From the NCBI GenBank assembly GCA_037074705.1, contig CM073591.1, positions 95,098,532 through 95,162,531 on the forward strand: DNA of 64,000 nucleotides, read 5' to 3'. The notes beneath the pieces were generated by a model, which saw only the letters and a program-made list of their open reading frames with translations, was not told the DNA's origin and did not search any database. Position 1 is the first letter of the stretch, and every line of letters starts with the position of its first letter. The position numbers were made by a program, and so were the translations under genes. The stretch is from Zhengitettix transpicula (lineage: Eukaryota; Arthropoda; Insecta; Orthoptera; Tetrigidae). Positions 35,301-57,710 of this stretch are shown in pieces.

Positions 35301-38300
35301 ACTAATATAAATAAAACCTCCCGTTCGAGCGTCGCCGAAACGAAACTGAATTAACTTGGAAGATTAATTCAACTTCAGCACAAGATTCAAAACTTATTTT
35401 ATGAGAGCAGCTTGGCCCAAGATATATTGAGTATGGGTAAATACGTTATGAAAACACACAATGAAAATTTATGCTATTTTGTTAATTTTAGTATTAACCC
35501 CAATGTTTTTAATCAGTCTTCAAATAAAAATAATTCAACCTTTTCAAAATGTTTAATTTCGAATGTTTAGGAGCTTTCGGTAATTTTCTATATTTATTTG
35601 TACAAAGAAAAAAATCAGAAATATTTACATTTTAACAATGCTCCCACACTTTAGTTTATATTATAAATTAAATATTTTTTTGAAACAAACTATTAATTTT
35701 CAAACTAACCCAAAATTAAGGGGACACAAATAGTTTTAGGACAAGATGAAAGTTTTTGTACTGGTGATTTTGAATATTAACGTGTTTAGCTACACACTTT
35801 CGCAGCTCAACAGCTATGATGAAGGAGATTGCTGTTGGTCAAAGCTAACGGTTGAGGAATTGTAACCTCATTCCAGTGTTCCGTTGATATCACTGCATCG
35901 ATCGGATAAGTAATGTTCTCAATATTTCGTGATAAGCACAGTGTTACATCTATTTTTTAAAAAGAGATCGAATGAATAATTTATTAAAGTAATGATTCAT
36001 TCCTCCTTCAGGTAGACTAATCTTTCCCAACCTTTTTCTTACCATGCCCCACCCAAGTCTTACTAATGCCCCTTATGTAATATATCCATATTTTTTCCAT
36101 TAATGAATTGATTATTCCATAAAGAAGCCTAATTATAACTTATGAGTCAATAATAATTATTCAAAACTGCGTATTTAAAATGAAGATGCCAACAAATTTT
36201 CTTTTTTGTACAAGATAAATCATTTTTAAAATCTATTCGAGCTCATTTTCGAATTGCCTCCCTGATCAATCAAAAATTGCCCCCATATGGGGCTAGGTTG
36301 GTAAACACCGAGGTAGACCGAGACCTACAGGAAGAACGTCCTTGGATGACACGCAAAAATATTATCTTTCATCCTGACAGGAGCTGACTTCGATTTGAAT
36401 TGGGATAATATTGTTCGGAAGTTCCACTGTCTTGAGATGGATAAGAAAATGAGACTGGATAGGAGAGAAGTATTATCGAGATAAATGAGGAACGGTAATT
36501 CACACGACTCTCCATTCGTCTTCAAAGCTTCAGGATCATCCTTTCACATCATAGGTACATGAGTTAGAAACCTTCACTCGGTTGAGTCTGGCCGAGCGAA
36601 ACAGCTTTCTGCGACCTGAGATGTACTACGAATTTTTGCGCATCCACTATACGATTATTCTCCTGTTGCGCTTCATCCCATGTTGTACCTATTCCAAATC
36701 TATCACATTATCTAAAAAACAGAATATAAAATAAGGTGATTACCGCTCAGAATTATTATGCATCGTTCGTTACAATCTACTTTTACGAGAATATAAAACA
36801 CTTGGGGCGAACCACTGATGTGAACCTACAAGCTCGAAATTGGAGTAAATTAATAAAAATTACAAACAAAATATTTCTTAACAATTTCTTATTTGTTTTT
36901 CAAAACATTTTCCTTTAACAAAAAACACACTCCGTCCGACGCTTTTATAGTAAGCAGTACAAAAGGATTTATTTAACTCCACAATTTTCCATCCCTTAAC
37001 AATTGATTTAATAGCGTATTAATATTAGATGTGATTTCTGAATTGGATCAAATACTTGTACAATCACAGTGCATTTGAAAATATTAGTAAAACGACGAAG
37101 ATTAGTTTTACAGCTTCACCGATGAAGCCATTCTTTGAGAATATAAAATGCCGAGGACGCAGGATAATTATAATTCGATTTATGTGAAAAAAAATTATTA
37201 TAAAATTTAAAACATAATGATTTAACAAACACTTCATACATTTATTTTTATCTAAATTTTCATGTAGTATATTACAATAAATTTAATTTACGTGAAGAGG
37301 TCACAATTAGGGATAAAACGTTGTGTTTGTTAAATTATAATGTTTAAAATTTTAAAACAAATTTTCTGACTAATAGGTTGGTGTTTTTCACATTTATTTA
37401 AAGCGAAGTAAGATTAATATAACTGTAAGAATTCGATTTTCTACTTGAGCTTCGTATGTCTTGAATTTATTGGAAAAATTCTTAGCCTGTGAAAAAAATT
37501 CTTACCATTTTTCTTTTCGTTTCCAACGTAGTCTCCGATCCAATCAATACACTAAGTACATCGCTCTTCCAACTTCTTTATACTTTCGATATAAAACAAT
37601 TACTAAAACTCCCGAAAATGGTTTGTTTCAGTTGTGACTTTCTTCATTCTCAACAAATCTGACAATAAAACGGTCCAATTAAGTGCTTTTCTTATCAATT
37701 ATTTATTTAGATTTGGGAACAGGAAATAATTCCCAGGAGCTAAATCTGGCGAATGAGGTGCATGTGGAAGCAATTCGTGAAGTTTAGCAGCAACTGAGGA
37801 CGTGAGCGCGTGCACCGACGCGATGAGCGTTTGGTTTTATTGGCTTGATCCGTTAATCTTTGGTAATATTCTATGGTGTTTGTTTTGTTATTTTCCGGAA
37901 AGTCTATGACAACCACACTATTAGCACCCGAAAACAAGAAAACACAGTAGCCATGTCATTTTCCGCTGTCTTCGGAACACATGAAACCCGTTTAGACTCA
38001 CTGTTGCTTCGACTCAGTGGATTAACAATGAATCCACGTTTCATCAACATATACTAAATGTTGTATACAGCTGAGATGAAATGCGTTTCAAAATATACAA
38101 ACATTTCTGAGAAATGTATTTCCGTTCAACGCGGCAGCAATCGCACAAACAACTTTTTAAAGGCAAATATTCGAGTAAAATGCGAGGACGCGATCCGCCG
38201 TACCTTTTGAACCTCAGGAAACTCTCGCATCTGCAGTCAGCGATCTTTCAGTACTCTAATGTGGCTTTATATTTTTATTTTTATTTAATTGATGAGTTTG

Positions 38301-41300
38301 AATTCAATAATTCAATTGACTACTTCAATAACTGTTAAAAAAGGCGGAACATTCATTTAATGTCCAATTTAACAACTATTTTATAATTGTCGACCTTTTA
38401 CAACGAGGTATTTTATAACTGAAAGAAATATCGATTTAATACCATTGTCACGACACACATACACTCGTTTGTCACCATTCAATCATAAAATTGAAGAAAC
38501 TTGTTAAAGCTTTCTTGTATACAAGATAAAATTATAAAACCACAATGAAAGGTAACTTTTTATGTTAAGAGAAACTCATGAATTTACAGAAGCTTTCAAC
38601 CCTTGATCATCTTCATCGGTATAAATAAATTTCCCAATAACTCATGTATGATGAACGTAAATTTTAACACTCGCTCGTGAAATTTCTTTAAGTAGTTCGA
38701 TCATTGCATCGTCTCTTCAACGGTATTTCACTGAACTTTGTTTACGATCGAACCACGCCTTACGCTATACTATACGGACAGATAGTGTAGTGAAAACTTA
38801 CGTTTATTATATAAGTGATTTTGTATAATTTAAAATCTTTTTTAATAATATATAATGGCCAAGAAGTCAGTTAATAAATAATTATAAACAAAAATGACAT
38901 GCACAAAATAAAAACTTATAAAACATGAAAGATATCAATATTAAAATATCCTAACAACTTACTCATGAAAAATATATCATTCTTCCATTCATAAAGAATC
39001 TACATTTGAAATTAACTGAACTATTTAAATCGCACAATGTTGATATATTTAAATCCACCAACTATTTGATCATTTATTGTAAAAAACGGAAATATTATAT
39101 CAACAATTTATTTAAAGTATAATGTAATGTACAAATTTTCCTGTTTGTTACATAGGATAAATAAAAATATCGTTAAAAACTCGCTTGAACGAACATATTT
39201 CTAATTTAAAACAACCTTGTCACAAGCATTAAGTTCTCAATAAACATGTCACCTCAAATAACCACAATTTTATTGGAATAATGGCCCAATATTAGCATTT
39301 GAAATCAAATAATATGTGAGATTGTCAGAATTGTTAAGCATTAAATCCAATTGTTCATCCCTTAATGTTACAAACGATGCACTTAATCTCAACATTTATG
39401 ACAATTCTCAAATAACCTCTTTGGTCTCCTCATGTGTAGATCTTTGTTATATCATTTCAGTTTATTTGTAGTGCACGCCTAAAATATCAATTATTCCACT
39501 ATTACTTCACAACTCCATTTGGTCCACCTGGCCACAGGAAAAAGCTATCCTTTGTAATCTTCTTTCAAAATATTTAAATCTTTCCCCCCTCTCCAAACCT
39601 ACACTAGACGATCTTATCCAATACTCACTATCAACCTCAATAAAATATATAATTTCTCAACCCCTATTCACCTTAAAAAAATGTAGTCAAAACAATATGG
39701 AAGTAAAAAACAAAACGTCCCGAGAAAATGGCCTATCAACTCAAACATCTTCCCTCAAAAGCCCTTGTCCTACTAACACACACATGGAACGCAATACTAA
39801 TAACCTTAAAAATTCCCAATAACTTGAAATTAGCTACAGTAATAATGATTAACAAACCCAACAAGGTAAATTCTAATCCCACCACATTATAGACCAATCA
39901 GCTTTCTCCCTGTACTTTCCAAATTCTTCGGAAAACTCCTCCTGCCTAGATTTAAAAGCCAACTTTCCCATCCTATCCCCAACCAACAATCACTCCTGTC
40001 CCCAAATGATCAACATTCTGACAGAAACAATTAACAAAACCTTCGAAGAAAAGAAGATCTGTATAGCAACATTCCTAGTTTACGAAAAAGCCTTCGACAA
40101 AACTTGTAATGTTTTGACTTGATTGGTGTTTTTTGATCAGTTATTTTTAAGATATTTAATATATTTAATTATATTGCGGGGGAGAAATGAATAACATATT
40201 TTATTAACAAAATAACATTAACTTACTGCTCTCATTATCAATTTACTAAATAAATTAAACAGAACAAACAAATAAAACAGAGACAATTTATAACAGGGGT
40301 TAGTGGGCTAAAATATGGTGTTTATATGGATTTAATGAACCGACTTTGATGGTTGCAGATCTAGCCAGGTCAAGACTTCGCCAATGGTTCGGGCAGAAGC
40401 TGCAATCCCACGTAATTCCAGGAAAACCATTATCTCCGAACAGACTTCCACTCCATAACTAAAATATAAGTAAAAAACAACTTCTCCAAACAACAATCTT
40501 ACTTCTCAAAACTTAAATCACTTCTCTAAAACTAAAGTCTATCTCTTCAAACTTAAATATAACTTCTCATAACTCAAAATATAACTTCTCAATACGAGAA
40601 TATAACTCAAACCTAAAACCCAACAAACTCTTGCTTGCTCTGTCAGCTTTCTTTACACCTAGGATTTGGGATTCTGCAGTTTTTACCCAATAGAAATTAG
40701 ATTTGTGCGCCCACAACTCAATTTCTTAATTAGCCACACACCCTCAGGGGGTCACATGGCCAAAATAGAGGGCGTGGGAAGACATGGTCGCGATGGTGGC
40801 AATCTGGTTAAACATCTTGTATGATCATGCTAAAATCTTGAGACCACAGATTAGGCTAGGCAGACACGCTCAATATTTTTAATCTCTACAAAGAGTTGCC
40901 GTGACGGGATTGTTTTTGTTTCTCCGAGTACCTGGCATTGACCCCTTGCCAGATCCAAGCCGACAATATCAGTTTCTCAATATATTTGATTTAGTATAAG
41001 GAATTAAAATACAAAAAGATTAAAATAAATTATCCACAACTAACTAATCTCGCTTTTGTACACTACAAACTCACCACCATTCCCTTCTTTTTAAAATCAA
41101 ACCCCACCTCTCCCAACACTACTTCAATCTTCTCTCCAGTTACGTCACCAACCGTTCCTACAGTGTTAAAATAGACAATCACTTCTCTCCAGTACATCCT
41201 ATTCTCTCAGGCGTCCCACAAGGTAGTGTAATTGGTCCATTCCTCTACTCCTTCTACACTCACGATATTCCTATTATCCCCTCTACTACCATCTCAATAT

Positions 41301-44300
41301 TCGCAGACGGTATCGAACACTACTACCAATCCGCAACAAACCACCTTCAAACATCCTTAAACCTCATCTCAAATCTGAGCCAACGACTGGCGCATAGTCA
41401 TCAATCCTTCCGTTTTCTTCTCCCTAATACGAAAAGGATACGACTTATCAGTCACTATTAACAACTCCACTATCGCTTCTAAATCTTTCCACAAATACTT
41501 CGGCCTAATCCTTGACTCCAAACTAACATGGTCCCTTCACACTTCCCACGTTAAAAAAATAATACCCCACCGCTTCCACAAATTAAAATCATTATTCAAC
41601 CTAAATCTCCTTTATCCCTCTCAACAAAAACTCTTTTACACATCCCTCAACTATCCCCTCTGCTTTTATGGCTGTTACACTGGGAAGGAGTAGGCTGATA
41701 CTACCAAAATAAATAAATGAACCAAATTTCCCAAAACAAAATACTCCTCTTTATAACTAACTGTCCTTGGTACGTTACTAACACTAGAATCCACAATGAC
41801 CTAATATTTGCTCAACTCCCCCCCCCCCCCCGCCCACAAAAAAAAACTCAAACCACCCTAATCCAACGTAATAGAAATCTCTACCACTTCTATCCCATTG
41901 CCTCTACTACAGAAGCACGCCATTCTTCACCTAAACCCCTAAGAAGACTAAAAACAAAACGACAAATTGCTCTCTCAATCACAGTAAAATAAAAATTTCT
42001 TAACATCCTCTTCTACTACTCTTTCAGGAAGTAACTAAATTTCTTCAAGTTATTTTTAACATGTTAACGTCAACGAGGAGGTATAACAATTTTAAAATCT
42101 CCGGATTAAATTTTTTTCTGAATATTAATAATAATAATAAAAAACCTTATGAGGTCCACGGATTCTGAAAAAAATATTTTAGAAGTTTGTGTTAAAATTT
42201 CTATGTGCAAGTAATTGTTTTGTTCATAACAAATTCTTTCATGAGTCCTTGCCAATAACTTTTATTAATTTTCAATTACAGTTTCTACAGTGCCGATTAT
42301 AATAGCAGATGAATATGAGGAAATGGTCGAAATCCCTTGTAAATTGACGTGTTTCTTGTTACAGAATAAATTTTAATTATGTTTTTAAATTGTTATATTG
42401 TATACAAAATAAAAATAACGAAGGTCTTAAGAAATATTTGTTTTCTGGTATGTCATCCAACAGATAATAGTTGAACTAGGAATGAGCGTTTGTGACTACC
42501 AGGACCCCGCACGACTCGCGTTTTTATAACAAATTCTTCTTTTATGTCGTAATTGTTTTCCTGTTCTCAGTACTTTCTATCGCATGCAGTTTCGGCTGCT
42601 TGATGTAGTGTCCCTAAAACATGTTAAGTAATAATGTGGACGGTTCCATCTTATTTTGTATTTTCAGTCTTGCTTGCTACAGCGATCCTTAGCATTCTCG
42701 CTCCTGATACTACCAATCAATGTTGACATTAAGTGTTTGTACTCTGTCTCTGTAGTTAGCTAGTTACGGAGTTCTGATGAGATTGTGTGCAGGTGCGCGT
42801 CGTAGCGGGACTGCGGCACGTCGGCGCCTCGGCAGGAGTCCCAGGATTCCGTTCTCCAGCGCGCAGGTGGCCCTCCTGGAGCAGCGTTACCAACAGAGCG
42901 CCTACCTCAGCGCCGCGGCCGTCGCGGACCTCGCAAAACTGCTCGACCTTTCAGAAACCAGGGTGAGTACGCAATTCAGTGAGATTGATTTTTCATGATG
43001 GTATTGTCAGATATTTTCGAAAACCTGAATGATCTGAACCTGCTGCTTCAATGAAATATTCTGTCAGTCTGACACCAGTACCATAAACAATTAAGTTAAC
43101 AAGAAGGTGACTTGAGTTCACTCATTCTATTATTATAGAAAACGTTATTTCTATCCTTGCAACCATTTAGCAATAGCATGCCAGGATCAGACAAACATTG
43201 TTGATGATGGCGGAAGAAAAGACGCGATATAGTCATTGGCGGCTCGTGAGTTTTTGAAGTTATGTGCTGTATCAGCACAAGCAACCTGTATTACGAGGAT
43301 AACTATGTCAAATAATAACACAATAACAGAGTTAGTGTTACCAATACTCTGACCGCCTCTTAATATCCTACATTTCTGATTCGGTGTACATAATGTCCAA
43401 TAGTGTCTAACTTTTAAATCGGAATATTTTAACACCAAGTTGACACACATTTCAAACACGAAAGTATTTTTCCTTCGTACATATTATAAATAAAGTTAAT
43501 TTTTTAAACAAGCCAATGATGCTGACAGAATGTATGCAGGGTCGTGCAACAGATTTTCACACTATGATGCCCATGAAATGTTATTTTTCCTTTAAAATAA
43601 CCGTTGATTGTTATTTTTTAAAATACTACCTAAAATGGACGAATACTATTTTTGTTTTGAAAATATAAACTACTTTGAAATAAGATTTTTTATTACTGAT
43701 TTGTTCAAATTTATTTTGATTTCGTCCCTTGCGCTGCCTGATGCTAGCGACCCAGTGTGTCATTGCAGTCTGCTCCGTAACACCGAAAAGAGGCAGTTTG
43801 TAAAGTTTTACGAGTTGTGCAGTGAAACGGAATATTGCTCATGCGCATTTCTCATTCCAGCCAGAAATTGTGCGCTACAGCCGTAGTTAGCACAGAGATA
43901 GGTAGCAACCCGCATTAGCGGGAGGGAGTGCGCCGCAAGACGGATGTTTAAAGTCTTCGATATCCTACCAGAACTTCGCACAATTACTATGGAGGTTATT
44001 ACAATTAAGAAAAATTACATCTTCCTAAATTATTTTATGTACTGCCGCATGTATGCATCATCCGCCACTCAGAAAGCAAAACATGTAACTTTGAAGTAAA
44101 TAATAAATTAAAGATTGCTAAAACGCCATGAAAATACAATTTCGATCATTTCCTCTCCGATGAATTGAACATGTAATTTACTTCTATGTATTGTTAATAC
44201 TACTAATTTGTATAAGTTATGTCCAAATCTTTAGGTTTTTTGTAACTATTATTAGTATAATGAGATAATCTAAATATCATCACTTATACTTTCTATAAAT

Positions 44301-44786
44301 ACTAAAGTTTAAGATAATCTTTATTTTTTTCACATATTGTACAATTCATGGAAAATAATAATAACAATTAACATTATTTTTATATAATAGCAGAGTTTAC
44401 ATTTAGAATTTGAAAGCCCTTCCTCCAAATGACTTATTAGTATCATGGTAGTATAATAATGCTCAATGTATCTTCTCGTATACTATTGAATCAGTGTTAT
44501 AAGAGGTACAATGAGCATATATTTATATTTTTAAAATTTAATTGATTTATAACTACTTTATATATTCTTTCAGGTTAAGATCTGGTTTCAAAATAGAAGA
44601 GCAAGAGAACGACGAGAGTGTGACATTAAATGTCAAACATCGGAATGTAAAGATAGTGATTGTGCTAGAGAGACAAAACAATTCCCAAAAGAAAAAAATA
44701 CACCAATAACACAGCTGTACTTTTCTAATTTATCTGTGGATAGATCTCATCACCAGAATTATGTGCACACTTATACTAGTCAGTAA
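32343..44786 (+). CDS. NK-like homeobox transcription factor (CG15696/Msx-like), 3 exons
   Basis: Exons 32343-32523, 42793-42962 and 44574-44786 join in frame (phases 1 and 0) to 187 residues. The first ATG (context TCCATGG) is chosen as the start. Residues 22-29 (DFSIERIL) form an eh1-like motif, which in homeodomain repressors recruits Groucho. Residues 48-61 (WLYCTRYRPPKLPR) resemble the block that precedes the homeodomain in the fly CG15696 group. The homeodomain spans 74-133, with Arg at position 5, Phe8, Leu16, and WFQNRR with Gln50 and Asn51, predicting TAAT-type DNA binding. An intron splits it at positions 44/45, a common homeobox intron site. A short acidic-basic tail follows. Exons 1 and 2 are CpG-rich; exon 3 is AT-rich. 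The assignment to the Drosophila CG15696 or Msx-like family is from memory of the motif and needs a tree. Confidence 0.88.
32524..36009. other. Homeobox intron 1, left part, nothing recognised
   Basis: Very AT-rich sequence without supported genes or repeats. Frames here are short and lack domains. Confidence 0.5.
36018..36310. mobile_element. hAT-type MITE, 293 bp
   Basis: Ends TAATCTTTCCCAACC and GGTTGGTAAACACCG are inverted repeats. An exact 8-bp duplication, AGGTAGAC, flanks it at 36010-36017 and 36311-36318. The left 60 bp match the 563-bp copy at 17562 (CCCAACC, CCATGCCCCACC). Confidence 0.88.
36319..37489. other. Homeobox intron 1, middle part, nothing recognised
   Basis: A more complex patch at 36320-36660 has no recognisable coding potential. 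The rest is AT-rich. Confidence 0.45.
37490..38250 (-). pseudogene. Mariner transposase pseudogene, internally deleted
   Basis: The minus-strand reading gives FAFKKLFVRLLPR (usual K.CARWVPR), VDETWIH (first catalytic Asp, about 38045), MHLIRQI/SPDLAPGNYFLF (third Asp region, about 37730) and SIKKLEERCT.CIDWIGDYV at the C-terminal end. The HxDN block with the second Asp is missing or scrambled, and several stops and frameshifts are present. It lies in homeobox intron 1, antisense to the gene. Confidence 0.8.
38251..39479. other. Homeobox intron 1, nothing recognised
   Basis: AT-rich sequence between the mariner remnant and the jockey LINE. Confidence 0.5.
39480..41990 (+). mobile_element. Jockey-type LINE reverse transcriptase, decayed, split by an LTR
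   Basis: Plus-strand blocks in order are KALVLLTHTWNAILITLKIP (about 39760), INKPNKVNSNP, LTETINK.FE and CIATFLVYEKAFDKT (about 40070-40104). After the inserted LTR come SYVTNRSYSVKIDNHFSPVH (about 41145), LSGVPQGSVIGPFLYSFYTH, SIFADG (catalytic FADD changed to FADG), KYFGLILDSKLTWS and ITNCPWYVTNTRIHNDL (about 41750). C-rich codon use gives the region a different look from its surroundings. Stops, frameshifts and the lost Asp make it inactive. It is in homeobox intron 1. Confidence 0.88.
40105..41067. mobile_element. Probable solo LTR inserted in the jockey LINE
   Basis: It begins TGTAATG and ends CACTACA (TG...CA ends), flanked by a 4-bp duplication, AACT, at 40101-40104 and 41068-41071. 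Taking it out restores the jockey frame exactly, from FDKT into HHSLLFK. It has no coding capacity. About 40455-40610 holds a loose tandem array of 20-25-bp units with ACTTCTC. The 963-bp size, ends and 4-bp duplication fit a gypsy-type LTR left after recombination. Confidence 0.72.
41991..42792. other. Homeobox intron 1, right end, nothing recognised
   Basis: AT-rich until the CpG-rich second exon. No repeat or gene is seen. Confidence 0.5.
43531..43965 (+). repeat. Interspersed repeat, left member of an inverted pair
   Basis: The sequence from TATGCAGGGTCG through TTTAAAATAACC, GTGAAACGGAATA, TCTCATTCCAG and GTGCGCCGCAAG recurs in the same order on the opposite strand at 45257-45632. It lies in homeobox intron 2. 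No terminal structure typical of a known class was found. Confidence 0.7.
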
Positions 44787-45013
44787 TGGTAATTTTTGTT
44801 ATAAAATGTAAAACATTTTATAAGCTCTGAATATGAACCATTTGAAATATTTTATATTTTCTACTATACATTTCTGAGATTTCTTAGCATTTAGCTTCAT
44901 CGTTGAAAGGTTTTTGTCTCAACCTAAAGGAGATTTGATTTGTTATATGAAACATAAATATTATGTACTTAATTATGACTAAGAAAATGTAACATGTAAA
45001 TATGTCAATTTTT

Positions 45014-45019
45014 AATAAA
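45014..45019 (+). promoter_or_regulatory. Probable polyadenylation signal of the homeobox gene
   Basis: First AATAAA after the stop codon, 228 bp downstream and before the right-hand repeat. Confidence 0.5.
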
Positions 45020-45256
45020 AATTGTTTAATATAGCCCGATTGATTTAAAAATTCTTCACCTTTAAAAAATAGTAAACAGCACAGTTAAAAGTCAGTCAAA
45101 ATGGCCTCAATAGATGACTCTGAATCAATTAGATTATTTTATTACTGAGGGTAGTAATGATTCTTAACAGTAAAACTAATTTAGTAATAAATATTGTTTC
45201 TTTATTTCAAGAATGTTCATAATAATTATGTTTAATCAGGGCAAAATTTTTGCTTC

Positions 45257-45632
45257 GATATCAAAGATCTAAACTGTCTGCCTTGCGGCGCACTCCCATT
45301 ATGTAGCCAGCAATGCCTACAAGTGGCTGAGAACAGGTCCTCTCTCTGGAATGACAAATGTGTGTGTGCAGTATTCTGTTTCACCCCCTGCGCCACTCAT
45401 AAAGCTTGAACTGGCAGTCCCTGGTGGTACCAAGAAAACAGAAGTAAAAACAATGCCGTCCCATGAAATGACCCAGATGGTTGCATCTTGTGGAATAACC
45501 AACTATATCAAAATAATTTGAACCACTCCGTGATTAAAAGTCTTATTTTAAAGAATCACAAATAAAGGTTATTTTAAAGAAACAAAATGTTTAAGGAGCA
45601 TGCAAAAATCTATCAAAACAACCCTGCATACA
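45257..45632 (-). repeat. Interspersed repeat, right member of an inverted pair
   Basis: On the minus strand: TATGCAGGGTTG, TTTAAAATAACC, GTGAAACAGAATA, TGTCATTCCAG and GTGCGCCGCAAG, the same series as 43531-43965. The two copies flank homeobox exon 3. Confidence 0.7.
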
Positions 45633-47660
45633 ATACTTCAGTCATGCGTGGCCTCTTCAAAAAATTAACTTTATTTAAAATATGTATGAAGGAAAATTTC
45701 TTTCATGTTATAAATGTGGGTATATTTGGTGCTTAATTATTCTGCTTTTAAAAAATAGTTACTATTGGAAAGTACGTAGAGTGGATCAGGAATGTAGCAA
45801 ATTACTGGCCAGGTCCAAGTTTTGGTAACACTACCGCTGTTATATTATTATTTTATATAGTTATCCTCATAAAAAATGGTTTCTTGTGGTGATAGCACAT
45901 AAATCATAAGCCACCAGTGTAACATTTTTAAAAACTGTCTATGTTTAAAAGTGTTATTTTCACTGGCAGTTTTATTGATCTGCTAGATCTTTTTATTTTA
46001 GTAGGTCAAATTTTGTCACACTGTTCAATACTTCATTCATATTTAAAATTAGCAAGTATAAAAATGTACATGGTTTGTGAGATTTACACAATTTATTTCT
46101 ACCCTGATTAAGTCTTAGTTTCTACAGGTCATTATATACATTCTTCTGCTTCCTGCAGGTTATTGTATTTTAAATATTTTTTCTCCCCTGGAGTTTGTCT
46201 TGACTGAAATAATTTTGTTAGTATTTTTTGACAGGTTTATTTCTGACTAATACCAAACCTTTGATTATTTAATTTATTTTCTTCACACCTCGGTAATATT
46301 CATTTTCAATTTAGCTTTGTTGATTTTTCTTGGGTGAAGTATTCTCCATCTAGGACTTTTTTGAACACTTCTGAACATTTTGTAGTTTCATTTAATGTTT
46401 GACATATCTTCTGTTACAATTACTGCTAGTATTGAGTCATTTGTCTCCCTTTCATCTAATTGCTCAGTCTATATTTCTGCTTTGCACACCCGCAGCTGTC
46501 TTTATATTTACTTTGGTAAAATTTACCCTAGACTATTTACAAATATAATTACAATCAGGTCATACAAAGTTAAATAAATAAATGTAATGATAAAAAATAT
46601 AAGATTGAGAACAAACATAGCCCAGGTGCCCTATGAGTTAAGTGACCTATTTTGTTTAGGCTTTTGGTTGGCGCCTCCCCAATTTAGCAAAACTATTACG
46701 GCAATATGAATAGATTTCTTATACAATGTTTATATATTAAATTCTTATCTGCAGTTCTTGTGTCTGCTCCTTTGTTTATCGACCACATTTTTGCAAAGTA
46801 GTCTCGCTGTCAGAATAATGCTCTACTCTGCTCCCATTTACACTTATATTTCACAATACTCTCCTTTTTAATTAACACAACTTAACTTTTCCACCCAACT
46901 GTCACTCTGCTGCTTCCACATAAAATTCAGTATCATATATTTTCTATAACATTTCAGTGATCAGTACTTTCCCCGACTACTTAACTCTTAACATAATCTT
47001 GCTCCATGGAGTCCTGCAAACAACTTTATATTTTAATTTACGTCTGTTTTAAATGGACACTCAGCAACTTCAGTTTTGAAACTGGTCTTCCACACAGATG
47101 TGTGAAGTGACCACCATAAATTTTCACAGTTGAACCATCTGGAAAAAAGTTGGTCTCTTCTCGTCTTGTCCAAGACGTTCCAAATATTCGACAATTTTAT
47201 TTAATTTTGCCGTCTCACCTCCTGCAAATATTAAGTTTAGGAAAACCCATCTAATTATTATTATTATGTCATTTCTTGTATAAATCAGATTCCAACAGAC
47301 ATCTCCCTTCTTTGAACTACTTCAATGGCAAAATTTTAAGAACTAATTCCCATATTTTTATTCAACATTATAACAGTGAATATCACATTAAATAAATCAT
47401 TAACCTGGCTTTATGACCCCCAACATTAATGATTAACAGTATTTACCTGTGGATAAAAAGCAAATAAATTAAACTATTAAATTACTTTAAATCTAGCAAG
47501 TTTAAACATGAATATCAAATGAATTAAATTGTGGGAAATCATACATTTAATCACAAAATGGACAATAATAATAAAACTATATTTGTTGTGCAATATTACA
47601 CTGTTTAATAAAACTTTAAAGTAAAAGACAACTATATGTACAAATATATTTAAGCTTGTT
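45633..47660. other. Convergent intergenic region, nothing recognised
   Basis: AT-rich DNA between the 3' ends of the homeobox gene and MCM8. No supported gene or known repeat. Confidence 0.5.
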
Positions 47661-57362
<9,702 letters not shown>

Positions 57363-57710
57363 TTTGACGCTTACAATTAAAGTATTCACATTTTTTCAAC
57401 AAAAATCGTTGGAATAAAATTAATAACAAATAGAAAACTAATTCAAACACGCTAATTATAAAATGTCAGCTCGATATAGCAATAATAATAATTATACAAC
57501 TGACACACGATTTCGTAAACTTTGATTAAACCCGCTAATACGTGAGCAAAGATGTTGCTAAATACTCTATTTCAACATGTAGTATCTCTATCGACTGCTT
57601 CCAAGCATATCTTCCTCACTAAATGTCTTACACTCTGTATCTGTCATGCAGTGAGCTAAAATCTTGAATGTGTGTTGACGTCTCTCGAGCAATTGGGTCG
57701 TTGATATCAA
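57363..57710. promoter_or_regulatory. Shared bidirectional promoter region of MCM8 and RGP1
   Basis: Only 348 bp separate the two start codons. The RGP1-proximal half contains TGACGTC (57676-57682, CRE-like) and CAATTGGG (inverted CCAAT, about 57690-57697). There is no clear TATA box at either side. Transcription start sites cannot be placed from sequence alone. Confidence 0.7.

Noticed and set aside
43531..45632. A single transposon that captured the homeobox exon
   Set aside because: The exon splices in phase and completes a normal homeodomain at a typical intron position, so two separate insertions are simpler.
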